Assembly (NCBI GenBank): GCA_045592865.1
Contig: JAZNVP010000029.1
Location: forward strand, 1-25,265
DNA length: 25,265 nt
Source of the DNA: RGIG9114 sp045592865
GTDB taxonomy: Bacteria; Bacillota; Clostridia; Oscillospirales; JAGBHD01
Reading direction: 5' to 3'
Below the pieces are notes generated by a model, which ran no database searches, was not told where the DNA came from, and saw only the letters and a list, made by a program, of their open reading frames with translations. A program made the position numbers and the translations under genes. Below, piece after piece: positions 13,109 through 20,291 of this stretch. Numbering within the stretch: position 1 is the stretch's first letter; the number at the start of each line of letters is the position of its first letter.

Positions 13109-13930
13109 ATGAAAAAACTAACAGATACAGAAACGTTTAATAAATATTATTCTCCCGGTAATAGTTCTTCTGAAGAAAGAAAACGGCAGCATCTTGAATT
13201 TCTTAACAGTGAGGAAGGAAAACAAAATTTAATAAACGGTTATAATTGCCGTGCATGTAGAAACCGAGGGTTTATTTATAAATACGATGAGGAAGGTAAT
13301 CTCGTTCAGAAGGAGTGTTCCTGCTCGGTAATAAGGACGGCTTATAAAAGAATTGTCAGAAGCGGGCTTGAGGAAGCAATAGAAACCCTGACCTTCGATA
13401 ATTTTAAAGCCTCGGAAGATTGGCAAAAGGAAATAAAACAAAAAGCAGAACAGTTTTGTGTAGATATACCTGCTAAATGGTTTTATATAGGCGGTCAGAG
13501 CGGAAGCGGGAAAAGCCATCTCTGCACCGCGATAGCCTCGCACTATTTATGGGAAGGAAAGGATCTGCGGTATATGCCCTGGGCTTCTGAATCAAAAAGG
13601 CTAAAGCAAATCGTTAATGATATTTCCTATAGAGAAGAGATAGGTAAATGGAAAGAAGCTCCCGTCCTATACGTAGACGATTTTCTGAAGGTGGAATATG
13701 GTGGGAACCCTACGGCCGCGGATATGCGTTTAGCCTTCGAGCTCATAGACGGTAGATTATACGATAGACAAAAGATAACTATTATATCGAGCGAGAGAAC
13801 GCTAAAGGAGCATTTAAGCGCCGGTGCTGATGAGGCAACCATAGGAAGAATATATCAAGCAGCGGGGAAATATAACCTTGACGTTCCGAGAGACAGGAAA
13901 AAGAATTATAGGTTTAAATCGGTGGGGTAA
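13109..13930 (+). CDS. DnaC-like replicative helicase loader (AAA+ ATPase)
   Basis: 273 residues. The order is: an N-terminal helical part, a four-cysteine zinc-finger-like motif (CRAC at 47-50, CSC at 70-72), then an AAA+ domain with Walker A GGQSGSGKSHL (128-138), Walker B VLYVDDFLKV (186-195) and ERTLKEH plus an arginine-rich segment near the end. This is the DnaC/DnaI pattern, expected to place the host replicative helicase at the element origin with the upstream initiator. The ATG directly follows the initiator stop codon (TAAATG), after GAGGTGAGG. Confidence 0.88.
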   Translation: MKKLTDTETFNKYYSPGNSSSEERKRQHLEFLNSEEGKQNLINGYNCRACRNRGFIYKYDEEGNLVQKECSCSVIRTAYKRIVRSGLEEAIETLTFDNFKASEDWQKEIKQKAEQFCVDIPAKWFYIGGQSGSGKSHLCTAIASHYLWEGKDLRYMPWASESKRLKQIVNDISYREEIGKWKEAPVLYVDDFLKVEYGGNPTAADMRLAFELIDGRLYDRQKITIISSERTLKEHLSAGADEATIGRIYQAAGKYNLDVPRDRKKNYRFKSVG

Positions 13931-13965
13931 GTTTTAATATATCAATAGCTCAGTTGAGGAATTGA

Positions 13966-14397
13966 ATGGAGAAGGTAAAAAAACATTTAAAGCATCTATA
14001 TTTTTTGAATGAGGAATTAAAGGTGTTTCAGGCAAAGATTGAAGAATTAACAAGGGCGAGCACAACTATAAACTCGCCCTCTTTTGATAGGGTCGGTAGT
14101 AAAACGGTATATCGAACTGAAGCGAAATATATTAGATTAATAGAGAAACTGTCCGAGCTAAAAGAAGCATACGCTCGAAAACTTGATGAGTATATTACTT
14201 TCTACGGAGATGTGCGAGAGCTGATTGTTTCGCTTGAAAATGCAGATATGCGATTGATTATGAAATATCGATATATCCACTTTATGAAATGGGAAGAAAT
14301 ATCCGATAAATTAAAATTATCAAATAAGCACGTTTACCGTCTTCATAACCAGGCGTTAATGATATTATCGAAGGGTTTTGAGGTAAAGGGAAAATGA
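13966..14397 (+). CDS. Phage late-gene regulator-like protein (sigma-70 region 4-type HTH)
   Basis: 143 residues. The N-terminal two thirds are helical and coiled (EKVKKHLKHLYFLNEELKVF ... LIEKLSELKEAYARKLDEYI). The C-terminus has a region 4-like helix-turn-helix (MKYRYIHFMKWEEISDKLKL, then SNKHVYRLHNQAL). This resembles DUF1492/ArpU-type regulators that switch on late genes in Firmicutes phages. The ATG follows TTGAGGA. It is the last gene of the early operon. In this element there are no late genes downstream, so its target is missing or lies elsewhere, for example on a helper phage. Confidence 0.75.
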   Translation: MEKVKKHLKHLYFLNEELKVFQAKIEELTRASTTINSPSFDRVGSKTVYRTEAKYIRLIEKLSELKEAYARKLDEYITFYGDVRELIVSLENADMRLIMKYRYIHFMKWEEISDKLKLSNKHVYRLHNQALMILSKGFEVKGK

Positions 14398-14735
14398 AGT
14401 GAAAGAGCGGTGAAAAAATACCTCTGTTTTGTTTCTGTTTGTAAGTCTGAGATAGGTTTAAATAGATAGGCGGCAAAAACAGGGCAAGGATAAACGTTGG
14501 CACGTTAATCGAGAAAATTACTCTTAGAAATATAAAGTGTGTTTTAGGAGCCTTGTAGCTTGTCTACGTGGAATGATTTACAATGCCGAAACAGTCTACA
14601 AAATTCAACAAATCAGACTTGACCTGTTGGCGATCGGGACGTTAACGAATTAAGATCCTGCAAAGCTTGTCGACGTATTCGGTTTGGCTTAAATAAAAAT
14701 GACGTGTTAACCTTATGATGAATAGTAAAAACATA
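14398..14735 (+). other. Non-coding tail of the element with a possible decayed ORF
   Basis: No convincing gene. A 26-codon ORF at 14573-14653 (MIYNAETVYKIQQIRLDLLA, then IGTLTN) continues in frame after its stop as DPAKLVDVFGLA before another stop, so it may be a decayed gene. Two near-identical 13-mers, AGCTTGTCTACGT (14557-14569) and AGCTTGTCGACGT (14664-14676), lie 107 bases apart. This is where terminase and structural genes would begin in a full phage. Confidence 0.4.
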
Positions 14736-14775
14736 AACCCGCTTCAGAGTGATGAGCTCCGAGGCGGGTTGTTTT
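14736..14775 (+). terminator. Terminator at the end of the element's rightward operon
   Basis: AACCCGCTTC (14736-14745) pairs with GAGGCGGGTT (14761-14770), one wobble, with an inner GAG/CTC stem, followed by GTTTT. It would stop rightward element transcription before it enters tRNA-Pro antisense. Confidence 0.7.
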
Positions 14776-14776
14776 A

Positions 14777-14826
14777 TACTGCCTATATGTTGCCTATTTG
14801 TTGCCAATGAAATGATTTTTCGTTAC
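14777..14826 (+). promoter_or_regulatory. Candidate integrase arm-binding repeats, right end
   Basis: TGTTGCC at 14788-14794 and 14799-14805, with a related TACTGCC at 14777-14783, all spaced 11 bp, then TTTTTCGTTAC at 14816-14826. It mirrors the left-end set at 8686-8714. Confidence 0.5.
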
Positions 14827-14906
14827 CTTAAGTTAATCTTTCAGTGTATACACACAACCAGCAAATTAAGTAAAGAAGCGGGTTTACAAGGCGTTTGAGA
14901 AAAAAT

Positions 14907-14932
14907 AAAAGGCAGTTAAAAAACTGCCTTTT
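14907..14932 (-). terminator. Terminator of tRNA-Pro, supplied by the element
   Basis: AAAAGGCAGTT (14907-14917), AAAA loop, AACTGCCTTTT (14922-14932). On the minus strand it follows the CCA end at once and is followed by T-rich sequence. It lies inside the element boundary. Confidence 0.8.
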
Positions 14933-14951
14933 TTGGTCTGAGTGACGGGAC
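14928..14951 (-). repeat. att core overlapping the tRNA-Pro 3' end
   Basis: 24-base direct repeat of 8627-8650. The outer copy at 8462-8485 also shares 21 of these bases. Confidence 0.85.
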
Positions 14952-15009
14952 TTGAACCCACGGCCTCTACCACCCCAAGGTAGCGCGCTACCAACTGCGC
15001 CACACCCAG
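14934..15009 (-). tRNA. tRNA-Pro (anticodon GGG)
   Basis: Full cloverleaf on the minus strand: acceptor CTGGGTG pairs with CACTCAG, D arm GCGC-AGTTGGTA-GCGC, anticodon arm CTACC-TTGGGGT-GGTAG (anticodon GGG), T arm GTGGG-TTCAAGT-CCCGT with two G-U pairs, discriminator A and encoded CCA. Its 3' end is the right att site of the element, but the gene is intact because the repeated sequence restores it. The promoter is at 15022-15050. Confidence 0.95.
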
Positions 15010-15021
15010 AAAACCTTTAAT

Positions 15022-15050
15022 ATCTTATCACAAAAATATTCGCAAGTCAA
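15022..15050 (-). promoter_or_regulatory. Promoter of tRNA-Pro
   Basis: Minus strand TTGACT (15045-15050), 17-base spacer, TAAGAT (15022-15027), twelve bases before the tRNA 5' end. Confidence 0.75.
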
Positions 15051-15084
15051 CATTTATTTTCAAAAAACTTTAAATTATAAATAC

Positions 15085-15113
15085 TTGCGTTATTTTTCCT
15101 TATGTGTTATAAT
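15085..15113 (+). promoter_or_regulatory. Promoter of yebC
   Basis: TTGCGT (15085-15090), 17-base spacer, TATAAT (15108-15113). Leader of about 65 nt. Confidence 0.65.
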
Positions 15114-15187
15114 TTTAAAAGATATGTCTTAGTAAAGATTTGTTGATTTTGTTAATATTATTTTACATAAAGGAAGGATATGAAACT

Positions 15188-15928
15188 ATGTCAGGCCATT
15201 CCAAATGGAACAACATTAAAAGAAAGAAAGAGAAGACCGATGCTCAGAAGGCTAAGGTGTTCACCAAAATAGGAAGAGAGATAACTGTTGCAGTTAAAGA
15301 GGGCGGAGCTGATCCTTCTTCTAACTCCAAACTTAAGGATCTTATTGCTAAGGCAAAGAGCCTTAATGTTCCTAATGATAACATTGACCGCATTATTAAG
15401 AAGGCTGCAGGTTCGGGCGAAAAGGACAACTACGAGGATATTGTTTACGAGGGCTACGGTCCTTCCGGAATTGCAGTTATCGTTGAAGCTTTGACCGATA
15501 ACCGAAACAGAACCGCTTCGGACGTTCGTCATTATTTTGATAAATTCGGCGGCAATCTCGGAACAACGGGATGCGTTTCTTTCATGTTTACAACCAAGGG
15601 AATAGTTGTTGTTTCATTAGACGGTGCCGATGAAGATAAGGCTATGGAAGACTTCCTTGAATGCGGAGCTGAAGATTTAAATATCGAAGAGGGTATAGCA
15701 GAGGTTGAAACTGCTCCTGCGGACGTTTACTCAATCAGCGAAGCGATAACTGCTAAAGGTTACAAGGTTCTTTCTGCAGAGGCAGAAAAGGTTCCTTCGA
15801 CCTACGTTAATCTTTCAGATGAGGAGTCTGCAAAGAAAATGAGTTTGCTTCTTGAAAACCTTAATGATAACGATGATATTCAGGCTGTTTGGCATAACTG
15901 GGAAAACGAAGACGATTACGATTTCTAA
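15188..15928 (+). CDS. yebC: YebC/PmpR-family regulatory protein
   Basis: 246 residues, usual length. It begins MSGHSKWNNIKRKKEKTDAQ KAKVFTKIGREI, the diagnostic start of the TACO1/YebC family, followed by LNVPNDNIDRIIKKAAG and YEGYGPSGIAVIVEALTDNR. Members have been described as DNA-binding regulators and, more recently, as factors helping translation through proline stretches; which applies here is not visible. The start at 15188 fits the family. AAGGAAGG lies about ten bases upstream, and the in-frame ATG at 15140 would add an unrelated hydrophobic leader. First gene of a three-gene run with the kinase-like gene and mntP. Confidence 0.95.
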   Translation: MSGHSKWNNIKRKKEKTDAQKAKVFTKIGREITVAVKEGGADPSSNSKLKDLIAKAKSLNVPNDNIDRIIKKAAGSGEKDNYEDIVYEGYGPSGIAVIVEALTDNRNRTASDVRHYFDKFGGNLGTTGCVSFMFTTKGIVVVSLDGADEDKAMEDFLECGAEDLNIEEGIAEVETAPADVYSISEAITAKGYKVLSAEAEKVPSTYVNLSDEESAKKMSLLLENLNDNDDIQAVWHNWENEDDYDF

Positions 15929-15949
15929 TTTTAAGAAAGGCGGTGCAAT

Positions 15950-17626
15950 ATGGAAAACCGCGATTTAAATTTTTGTTTTGGATGTATGAGAGCAAAAGGG
16001 GAAGAGGATGTTTGTCCCCGTTGCGGATATAAACTAAAGGCTAACCCAACAGGACTTCTTCAACCTAAAGATGTGGTTGCAGAAAGATATATTGTCGGAA
16101 GAACAACTGCGAAGAATTCTCAGTGTGTTAGTTATATAGGCTTTGACACGGAAACAGAATCCAGGGTTGAAATCAAAGAATTTTTCCCTTCCTTTTTGGC
16201 TGTGAGAAACAGAGATAATAACGTTGAGGCGTCAGAGAACAGAGAGGTTCTGTTTAAGACCTTAAAATCAGAGTTCAGTGACTTATATAATAAGCTGTCT
16301 AAACTCAAGACGCTTAATAATATACCCAGAGTTTTTGAGGTGGTTGAAGACAGGGGAACCTGCTATGCCGTATGTGAAAAGAAAGAGTTTATCAAATTTT
16401 CTGATTATTTTTCGCTTGATAAGGGTGAGTGGACTGTTTCGAGGGTTAAAAATATGTTTGCGCCTTTACTCGCAACCGTTGCAACTCTGAATGATATGGG
16501 AATTCTTCATAAAAGGATATCAACCGAAACTATCTACGTTGATAAGAACGATATGCTCAACATCGGAGATTTCGGTATAGCAACCCTTACAGAAACTGAT
16601 AATGCGGGTGACGATATAATTGCAGGTTTTGCCGCTCCCGAAATTTATGACGAGAAATCAGAAACAGGAAATTTCACTGAAGTTTATGCTTTAGCGGCAG
16701 TGATCTACAACGTTTTGTGTTCGGTTCCTCCACCGAGTGCAAAGGAAAGGCTTTCGGGTGCTTATTTAACCACGCCGAGTCAATTAAACCCTTCTGTTCC
16801 GGAAGCGGTAAGCGATCTTGTGTGTAAAGCTTTGGAACTTAATAGTGAGGATAGAATTAAGTCTGTCAGAGGGTTTATTGAACTTTTAGAGGCTGTTGAC
16901 GTAAGTGAAGAGGCTCCTGAAAAGATCGTTGAGGTCAAAAAGCCCTCTAACTCTAAAAAGAAGGCGGTAATAGTCTGGAGTTTGGTTGCTGTTGCTATGA
17001 TTTCTCTTGTTTCTATGATTTTCGTTGTTTTGTTAGGCGGAAATCATCAGGAGCCAACTCCGCCTCCTGTATTCTCTTCTTCTTCGGCTTCTTCGGATGT
17101 GGCTTCTTCGGAAGAAACTTCTTCAGACACTTCTTCGGATGCATTGCTTGAAAGTTCTACTGATAATAGGTTTTATGCTACAATTGATTGTGTGGGTAAG
17201 AATTATTCAGATATAACCAAGAATATGGATTACCTTTTAAGGTTCTCTTTTGAACCTTCTTATGAATATAGCGACGAAGTTAAAGAGGGCGTTATTATTA
17301 AGCAAGAGCCTCAGCCTGACGAACCACTTGCTTATATGGGCACAATTAAGGTTGTTGTCAGCAAGGGTCCGCAGTTTTATGACGTTCCCAGATGTGCGGG
17401 TAAGACCTTGGAAGAATATAAAGAGATGCTTTATAAGATCGGTTTAACCGATGATAATATCGTTGTTGAAGAAAGCGATAACTACACGGCTCTTCCCGGA
17501 TACGTTAGCAAGGTTATTATGACCAGCGGCGGCGATAAAATCGACGTCGAGAAGCTTTCTGAGGTTGAACTTCTTGTATTCTATTATCCAACCGAAGAAA
17601 ATGAGAGCAGTGAGGCTTCGGAATGA
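15950..17626 (+). CDS. Zinc ribbon, pseudokinase-like, PASTA membrane protein
   Basis: 558 residues resembling PknB-type Ser/Thr kinases but with a degraded catalytic loop. Order: zinc ribbon (Cys9, 12, 22, 25), kinase fold about 45-315, one membrane helix about 339-362, Ser-rich linker (375-403), two PASTA-like repeats (about 409-472 and 473-547). Lys76 (VEIK), DFG (207-209) and APE (229-231) are kept. The catalytic HRD reads HKR (187-189), and the following Lys and Asn of the kinase loop are Ser and Thr. The Gly-rich loop is also poor. Phosphotransfer is therefore doubtful; a peptidoglycan-sensing scaffold is plausible. It overlaps mntP by ATGA. Confidence 0.85.
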   Translation: MENRDLNFCFGCMRAKGEEDVCPRCGYKLKANPTGLLQPKDVVAERYIVGRTTAKNSQCVSYIGFDTETESRVEIKEFFPSFLAVRNRDNNVEASENREVLFKTLKSEFSDLYNKLSKLKTLNNIPRVFEVVEDRGTCYAVCEKKEFIKFSDYFSLDKGEWTVSRVKNMFAPLLATVATLNDMGILHKRISTETIYVDKNDMLNIGDFGIATLTETDNAGDDIIAGFAAPEIYDEKSETGNFTEVYALAAVIYNVLCSVPPPSAKERLSGAYLTTPSQLNPSVPEAVSDLVCKALELNSEDRIKSVRGFIELLEAVDVSEEAPEKIVEVKKPSNSKKKAVIVWSLVAVAMISLVSMIFVVLLGGNHQEPTPPPVFSSSSASSDVASSEETSSDTSSDALLESSTDNRFYATIDCVGKNYSDITKNMDYLLRFSFEPSYEYSDEVKEGVIIKQEPQPDEPLAYMGTIKVVVSKGPQFYDVPRCAGKTLEEYKEMLYKIGLTDDNIVVEESDNYTALPGYVSKVIMTSGGDKIDVEKLSEVELLVFYYPTEENESSEASE

Positions 17627-18183
17627 GTCTTGTAGAACTTTTTGCTCTTGCGGTTGGGCTTTCTATGGACGCTTTCGCGATATCTGTTACAAACGGACTA
17701 TTCTGCAACAACTTAAAGTCAAAGGATGCTATTAAGATTGGTGTTGCTTTCGGTGGGGCGCAGGCTCTGATGCCGCTAATAGGCTTTCTTATTGGAAGTG
17801 TTTTTGAAACCTTTATCAAAAGCGTTGACCATTGGATAGCATTTCTGCTACTTTTGTTTATCGGCGGAAAAATGATTATCGACGTGTTTTCGGCAGAAGG
17901 TGATGAGGCTTGTTCAAGACTTGATTTTAAATCTCTCTTGATTCAGGCTATCGCAACAAGTATCGACGCTCTTGCGGTTGGCATAGGCTTTATAGCATAT
18001 GATAATTTGAATATCGGCTTTAGCGTTGGCGTTATTGGCGTTGTTACCTGTGTGCTTTGCATTGCCGGTGTTTATTTAGGAAGACTTGCAGGAAAGAAAC
18101 TCGGCAAGTATGCTCGAATTGCAGGTGGAGTTATACTTGTCGCTATCGGCACTAAGATCTTAATAGAACATTTGTTTTTTTAA
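17623..18183 (+). CDS. mntP: Manganese efflux pump MntP
   Basis: 186-residue, six-helix inner-membrane exporter of Mn2+. Both halves of the internal duplication carry the conserved acidic motif: GLSMDAFAISVTNG (about 13-26) and ATSIDALAVGIGF (about 111-123). The spacing FGGAQALMPLIGFLIG and the FIGGKMIID segment also match the family. The ATG overlaps the kinase-like gene stop codon (ATGA), so translation is coupled. No yybP-ykoY (Mn riboswitch) element can sit directly before it, so Mn control, if any, must act through the operon promoter. Confidence 0.93.
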   Translation: MSLVELFALAVGLSMDAFAISVTNGLFCNNLKSKDAIKIGVAFGGAQALMPLIGFLIGSVFETFIKSVDHWIAFLLLLFIGGKMIIDVFSAEGDEACSRLDFKSLLIQAIATSIDALAVGIGFIAYDNLNIGFSVGVIGVVTCVLCIAGVYLGRLAGKKLGKYARIAGGVILVAIGTKILIEHLFF

Positions 18184-18187
18184 TCAA

Positions 18188-18224
18188 AAATCCGACAGAG
18201 AATTAACTCTGTCGGATTTATTTT
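18188..18224. terminator. Terminator after mntP
   Basis: AAATCCGACAGAG (18188-18200), six-base loop, CTCTGTCGGATTT (18207-18219), then ATTTT. The minus strand also has a T-run, so it can act in both directions. Confidence 0.88.
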
Positions 18225-18345
18225 ATATTAAAGCGAGGGACTTTTGAAAATATTCTCTGTGAAGGCTGCCGTTTGTTTTAAAGTCCTCGTAGTATATTAT
18301 ATGAAAACAGCGTAAAAGTGTTACAAATAGTGGGTTTGTGAGCAT
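18223..18345 (-). CDS. Possible 40-residue ORF upstream of typA
   Basis: Minus-strand ORF from ATG 18343-18345 to TAA 18223-18225. It starts MLTNPLFVTLLRCFHIIYYE and ends DFKTNGSLHREYFQKSLALI. The composition looks protein-like and a bidirectional terminator follows at once, but there is no ribosome binding site. The region also holds an inverted repeat (CGAGGGACTTT 18234-18244 with AAAGTCCTCG 18280-18289), so it may be an intergenic repeat or gene remnant. Not recognised. Confidence 0.25.
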   Translation of the reverse strand: MLTNPLFVTLLRCFHIIYYEDFKTNGSLHREYFQKSLALI

Positions 18346-18352
18346 AAAGAAC

Positions 18353-18381
18353 TTGCATTTATGAGAATAATGTAATATAAT
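18353..18381 (+). promoter_or_regulatory. Promoter of typA
   Basis: TTGCAT (18353-18358), 17-base spacer, TATAAT (18376-18381). Leader of about 35 nt. Confidence 0.7.
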
Positions 18382-18422
18382 ATATTGTTGTATAAAAAGA
18401 GAAAACGAAGGGGAACACTCAA

Positions 18423-20243
18423 ATGCGAAACGAAAAACTTAGAAACATTGCCATAATCGCTCACGTTGACCACGGAAAAACGACCCTCGTTGATGAAATG
18501 CTTAAACAAAGCGGAACCTTCAGAGCGGGTCAGGTAGTAGCCGATAGAGTTATGGATAGCAATGATCTCGAAAGAGAAAGAGGAATAACAATTCTTGCTA
18601 AGAACACGTCGGTTGTTTATAACGACGTTAAGATAAATATTATCGACACACCCGGACACGCTGACTTCGGTGGTGAGGTTGAAAGGGTTCTTAAAATGGT
18701 TGACGGCGTTCTGCTTTTGGTTGATGCCGCAGAAGGCCCTATGCCGCAGACCCGTTTTGTTCTTTCCAAGGCGCTCGAACTCGGGCATAAGATAATCATT
18801 GTTGTTAACAAGGTGGACAAGCCTGATGCGCGTCCTTATGAGGTTTGCGATGAGGTTTTAGAGCTTTTGATGGATCTTGATGCTACCAATGAGCAGCTTG
18901 ATAGTCCTATTGTTTTCTGCTCGGGACGTCAGGGAACGGCTTCCCTTTCACCAGACGAGATAGGAACAGACCTTGTTCCTTTATTTGATAAAATTATTGA
19001 TCAGATCGATGCTCCTGTTTCCGAAACCGAGGAGCCGTTTCAGATGATAGTTTCTGCTATCGACTATAATGAATACGTTGGCAGAATTGTTATCGGCAAG
19101 GTTGAAAAGGGAACTATAAAGCAAAACCAGGACGTTGTTGTTGTTAACTACCATAACGACAAATCGGTTAAGGCTAAGGCTGTTAACATCTATCAGATAG
19201 AAGGACTCAAAAGAGAACCCGTGACGTCTGCTCAGGCGGGTGATATTATCACCATGAGCGGTATTGAAAACATCGAGATCGGTGACACTATCTGCGCTGT
19301 GGACAACCCCGTTCCGCTTGAGTTCATTAAGATTTCTGAACCTACTATTGAAATGACCTTCTCGGTTAATAATGGACCTTTTGCAGGAAGAGAGGGAAAA
19401 TTTGTTACCTCAAGGCATATCAGAGATCGTCTTTACAAAGAGATATTAAAGGACGTTTCCTTAAAGGTTTACGACGGAGAGAGTGCCGATTCTTTCAGAG
19501 TTTGCGGTAGGGGCGAAATGCATATCAGCATTCTGATTGAAACTATGCGCAGAGAGGGCTATGAGTTCCTCGTAGGTCCTCCGAAGGTTCTTTATAAAGA
19601 AATAGACGGAGTTAAAATGGAGCCTTATGAGAGGCTTGTAACCGACGTTCCAAGCGAATTTGTAGGAGCGGTTATTGAAAAACTCGGTAGAAGAAAGGCA
19701 GAAATGCTTTCTATGACCCCGCAGGGTTCGAGAGAAAAGCTTGAGTTTATAATTCCTTCAAGAAGCCTTTTCGGATACAGAAGTGAATTCTTGACCGATA
19801 CCAAGGGCGAGGGAATTATGGGTTCTGTGTTCGACGGATACAAGGAATATAAGGGTGAAATTCCGCGCCGTTCAACAGGCTCCTTAATTGCATTTGAGAC
19901 GGGTGAATCGGTTACCTACGGACTTTATAACGCGCAGGAGAGAGGAACACTCTTTATCGGCGCAGGTGTTCCGGTTTACGAGGGAATGATAGTTGGAGAA
20001 TCTCCGAAAAGCGAGGATCTTGCCGTTAACGTTTGCAAAAAGAAACACGTTACGAATATGCGTGCTTCGGGAAGTGACGAGGCGTTAAGACTCGTTCCCC
20101 CGAGAACATTAAGTCTTGAAGAGTCTATTGAGTTTATTTCGGATGACGAAATGATTGAAATAACTCCCAAGAATATCAGACTCAGAAAAATGATTCTTTC
20201 CAACGTTGCAAGAATGAAGGCAAAAAACGGAAATAAACAGTAG
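18423..20243 (+). CDS. typA: Translational GTPase TypA/BipA
   Basis: 606-residue ribosome-associated GTPase involved in 50S assembly and stress adaptation. The G domain has the P-loop AHVDHGKT (13-20), switch region ERERGITILAKNTS, DTPGHADFGGEVERV and NKVDKPDARP. Domains II and III follow (EPFQMIVSAIDYNEYVGRIV; EGREGKF-like segment GPFAGREGKFVTSRHIRDRL), then the BipA-specific C-terminal domain (GTLFIGAGVPVYEGMIVGES; KKKHVTNMRASGSDEALRLV). Length is typical. AAGGGG precedes the start. No terminator is seen before ddl 48 bases on, so it probably leads the cell-wall/argS operon. Confidence 0.97.
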   Translation: MRNEKLRNIAIIAHVDHGKTTLVDEMLKQSGTFRAGQVVADRVMDSNDLERERGITILAKNTSVVYNDVKINIIDTPGHADFGGEVERVLKMVDGVLLLVDAAEGPMPQTRFVLSKALELGHKIIIVVNKVDKPDARPYEVCDEVLELLMDLDATNEQLDSPIVFCSGRQGTASLSPDEIGTDLVPLFDKIIDQIDAPVSETEEPFQMIVSAIDYNEYVGRIVIGKVEKGTIKQNQDVVVVNYHNDKSVKAKAVNIYQIEGLKREPVTSAQAGDIITMSGIENIEIGDTICAVDNPVPLEFIKISEPTIEMTFSVNNGPFAGREGKFVTSRHIRDRLYKEILKDVSLKVYDGESADSFRVCGRGEMHISILIETMRREGYEFLVGPPKVLYKEIDGVKMEPYERLVTDVPSEFVGAVIEKLGRRKAEMLSMTPQGSREKLEFIIPSRSLFGYRSEFLTDTKGEGIMGSVFDGYKEYKGEIPRRSTGSLIAFETGESVTYGLYNAQERGTLFIGAGVPVYEGMIVGESPKSEDLAVNVCKKKHVTNMRASGSDEALRLVPPRTLSLEESIEFISDDEMIEITPKNIRLRKMILSNVARMKAKNGNKQ

Positions 20244-20291
20244 CTATTCGGCATAGAATGTTATTAAATTTTAAAGAGAGGTGCTTCTTAT

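Larger units (their letters stand above)
8627..14951. mobile_element. Integrated phage-like/satellite-like element in tRNA-Pro
   Basis: About 6.3 kb bounded by a 24-base direct repeat (8627-8650 and 14928-14951), the right copy being the 3' end of an intact tRNA-Pro gene. It contains integrase, a CI-like repressor and Cro-like pair with a divergent operator region, an excisionase-like HTH gene, small genes, a replication initiator, a helicase loader and a late-regulator-like gene. No terminase, capsid, tail, lysis or conjugation gene is seen. tRNA 3' ends are the standard target of tyrosine integrases. It is either a satellite or a deleted prophage. Confidence 0.85.

Noticed and set aside
14613..14807. 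64-residue minus-strand ORF near the element end
   Set aside because: It starts inside the arm-type repeats, crosses the terminator hairpin and has no ribosome binding site.
8627..14951. Known anti-phage defence or toxin-antitoxin system in the element
   Set aside because: None of the genes shows a toxin, nuclease, reverse transcriptase or other defence signature; the unknown small genes alone are not enough.
18321..18788. 155-residue minus-strand ORF over the typA start
   Set aside because: Antisense shadow of the strongly conserved TypA G domain.
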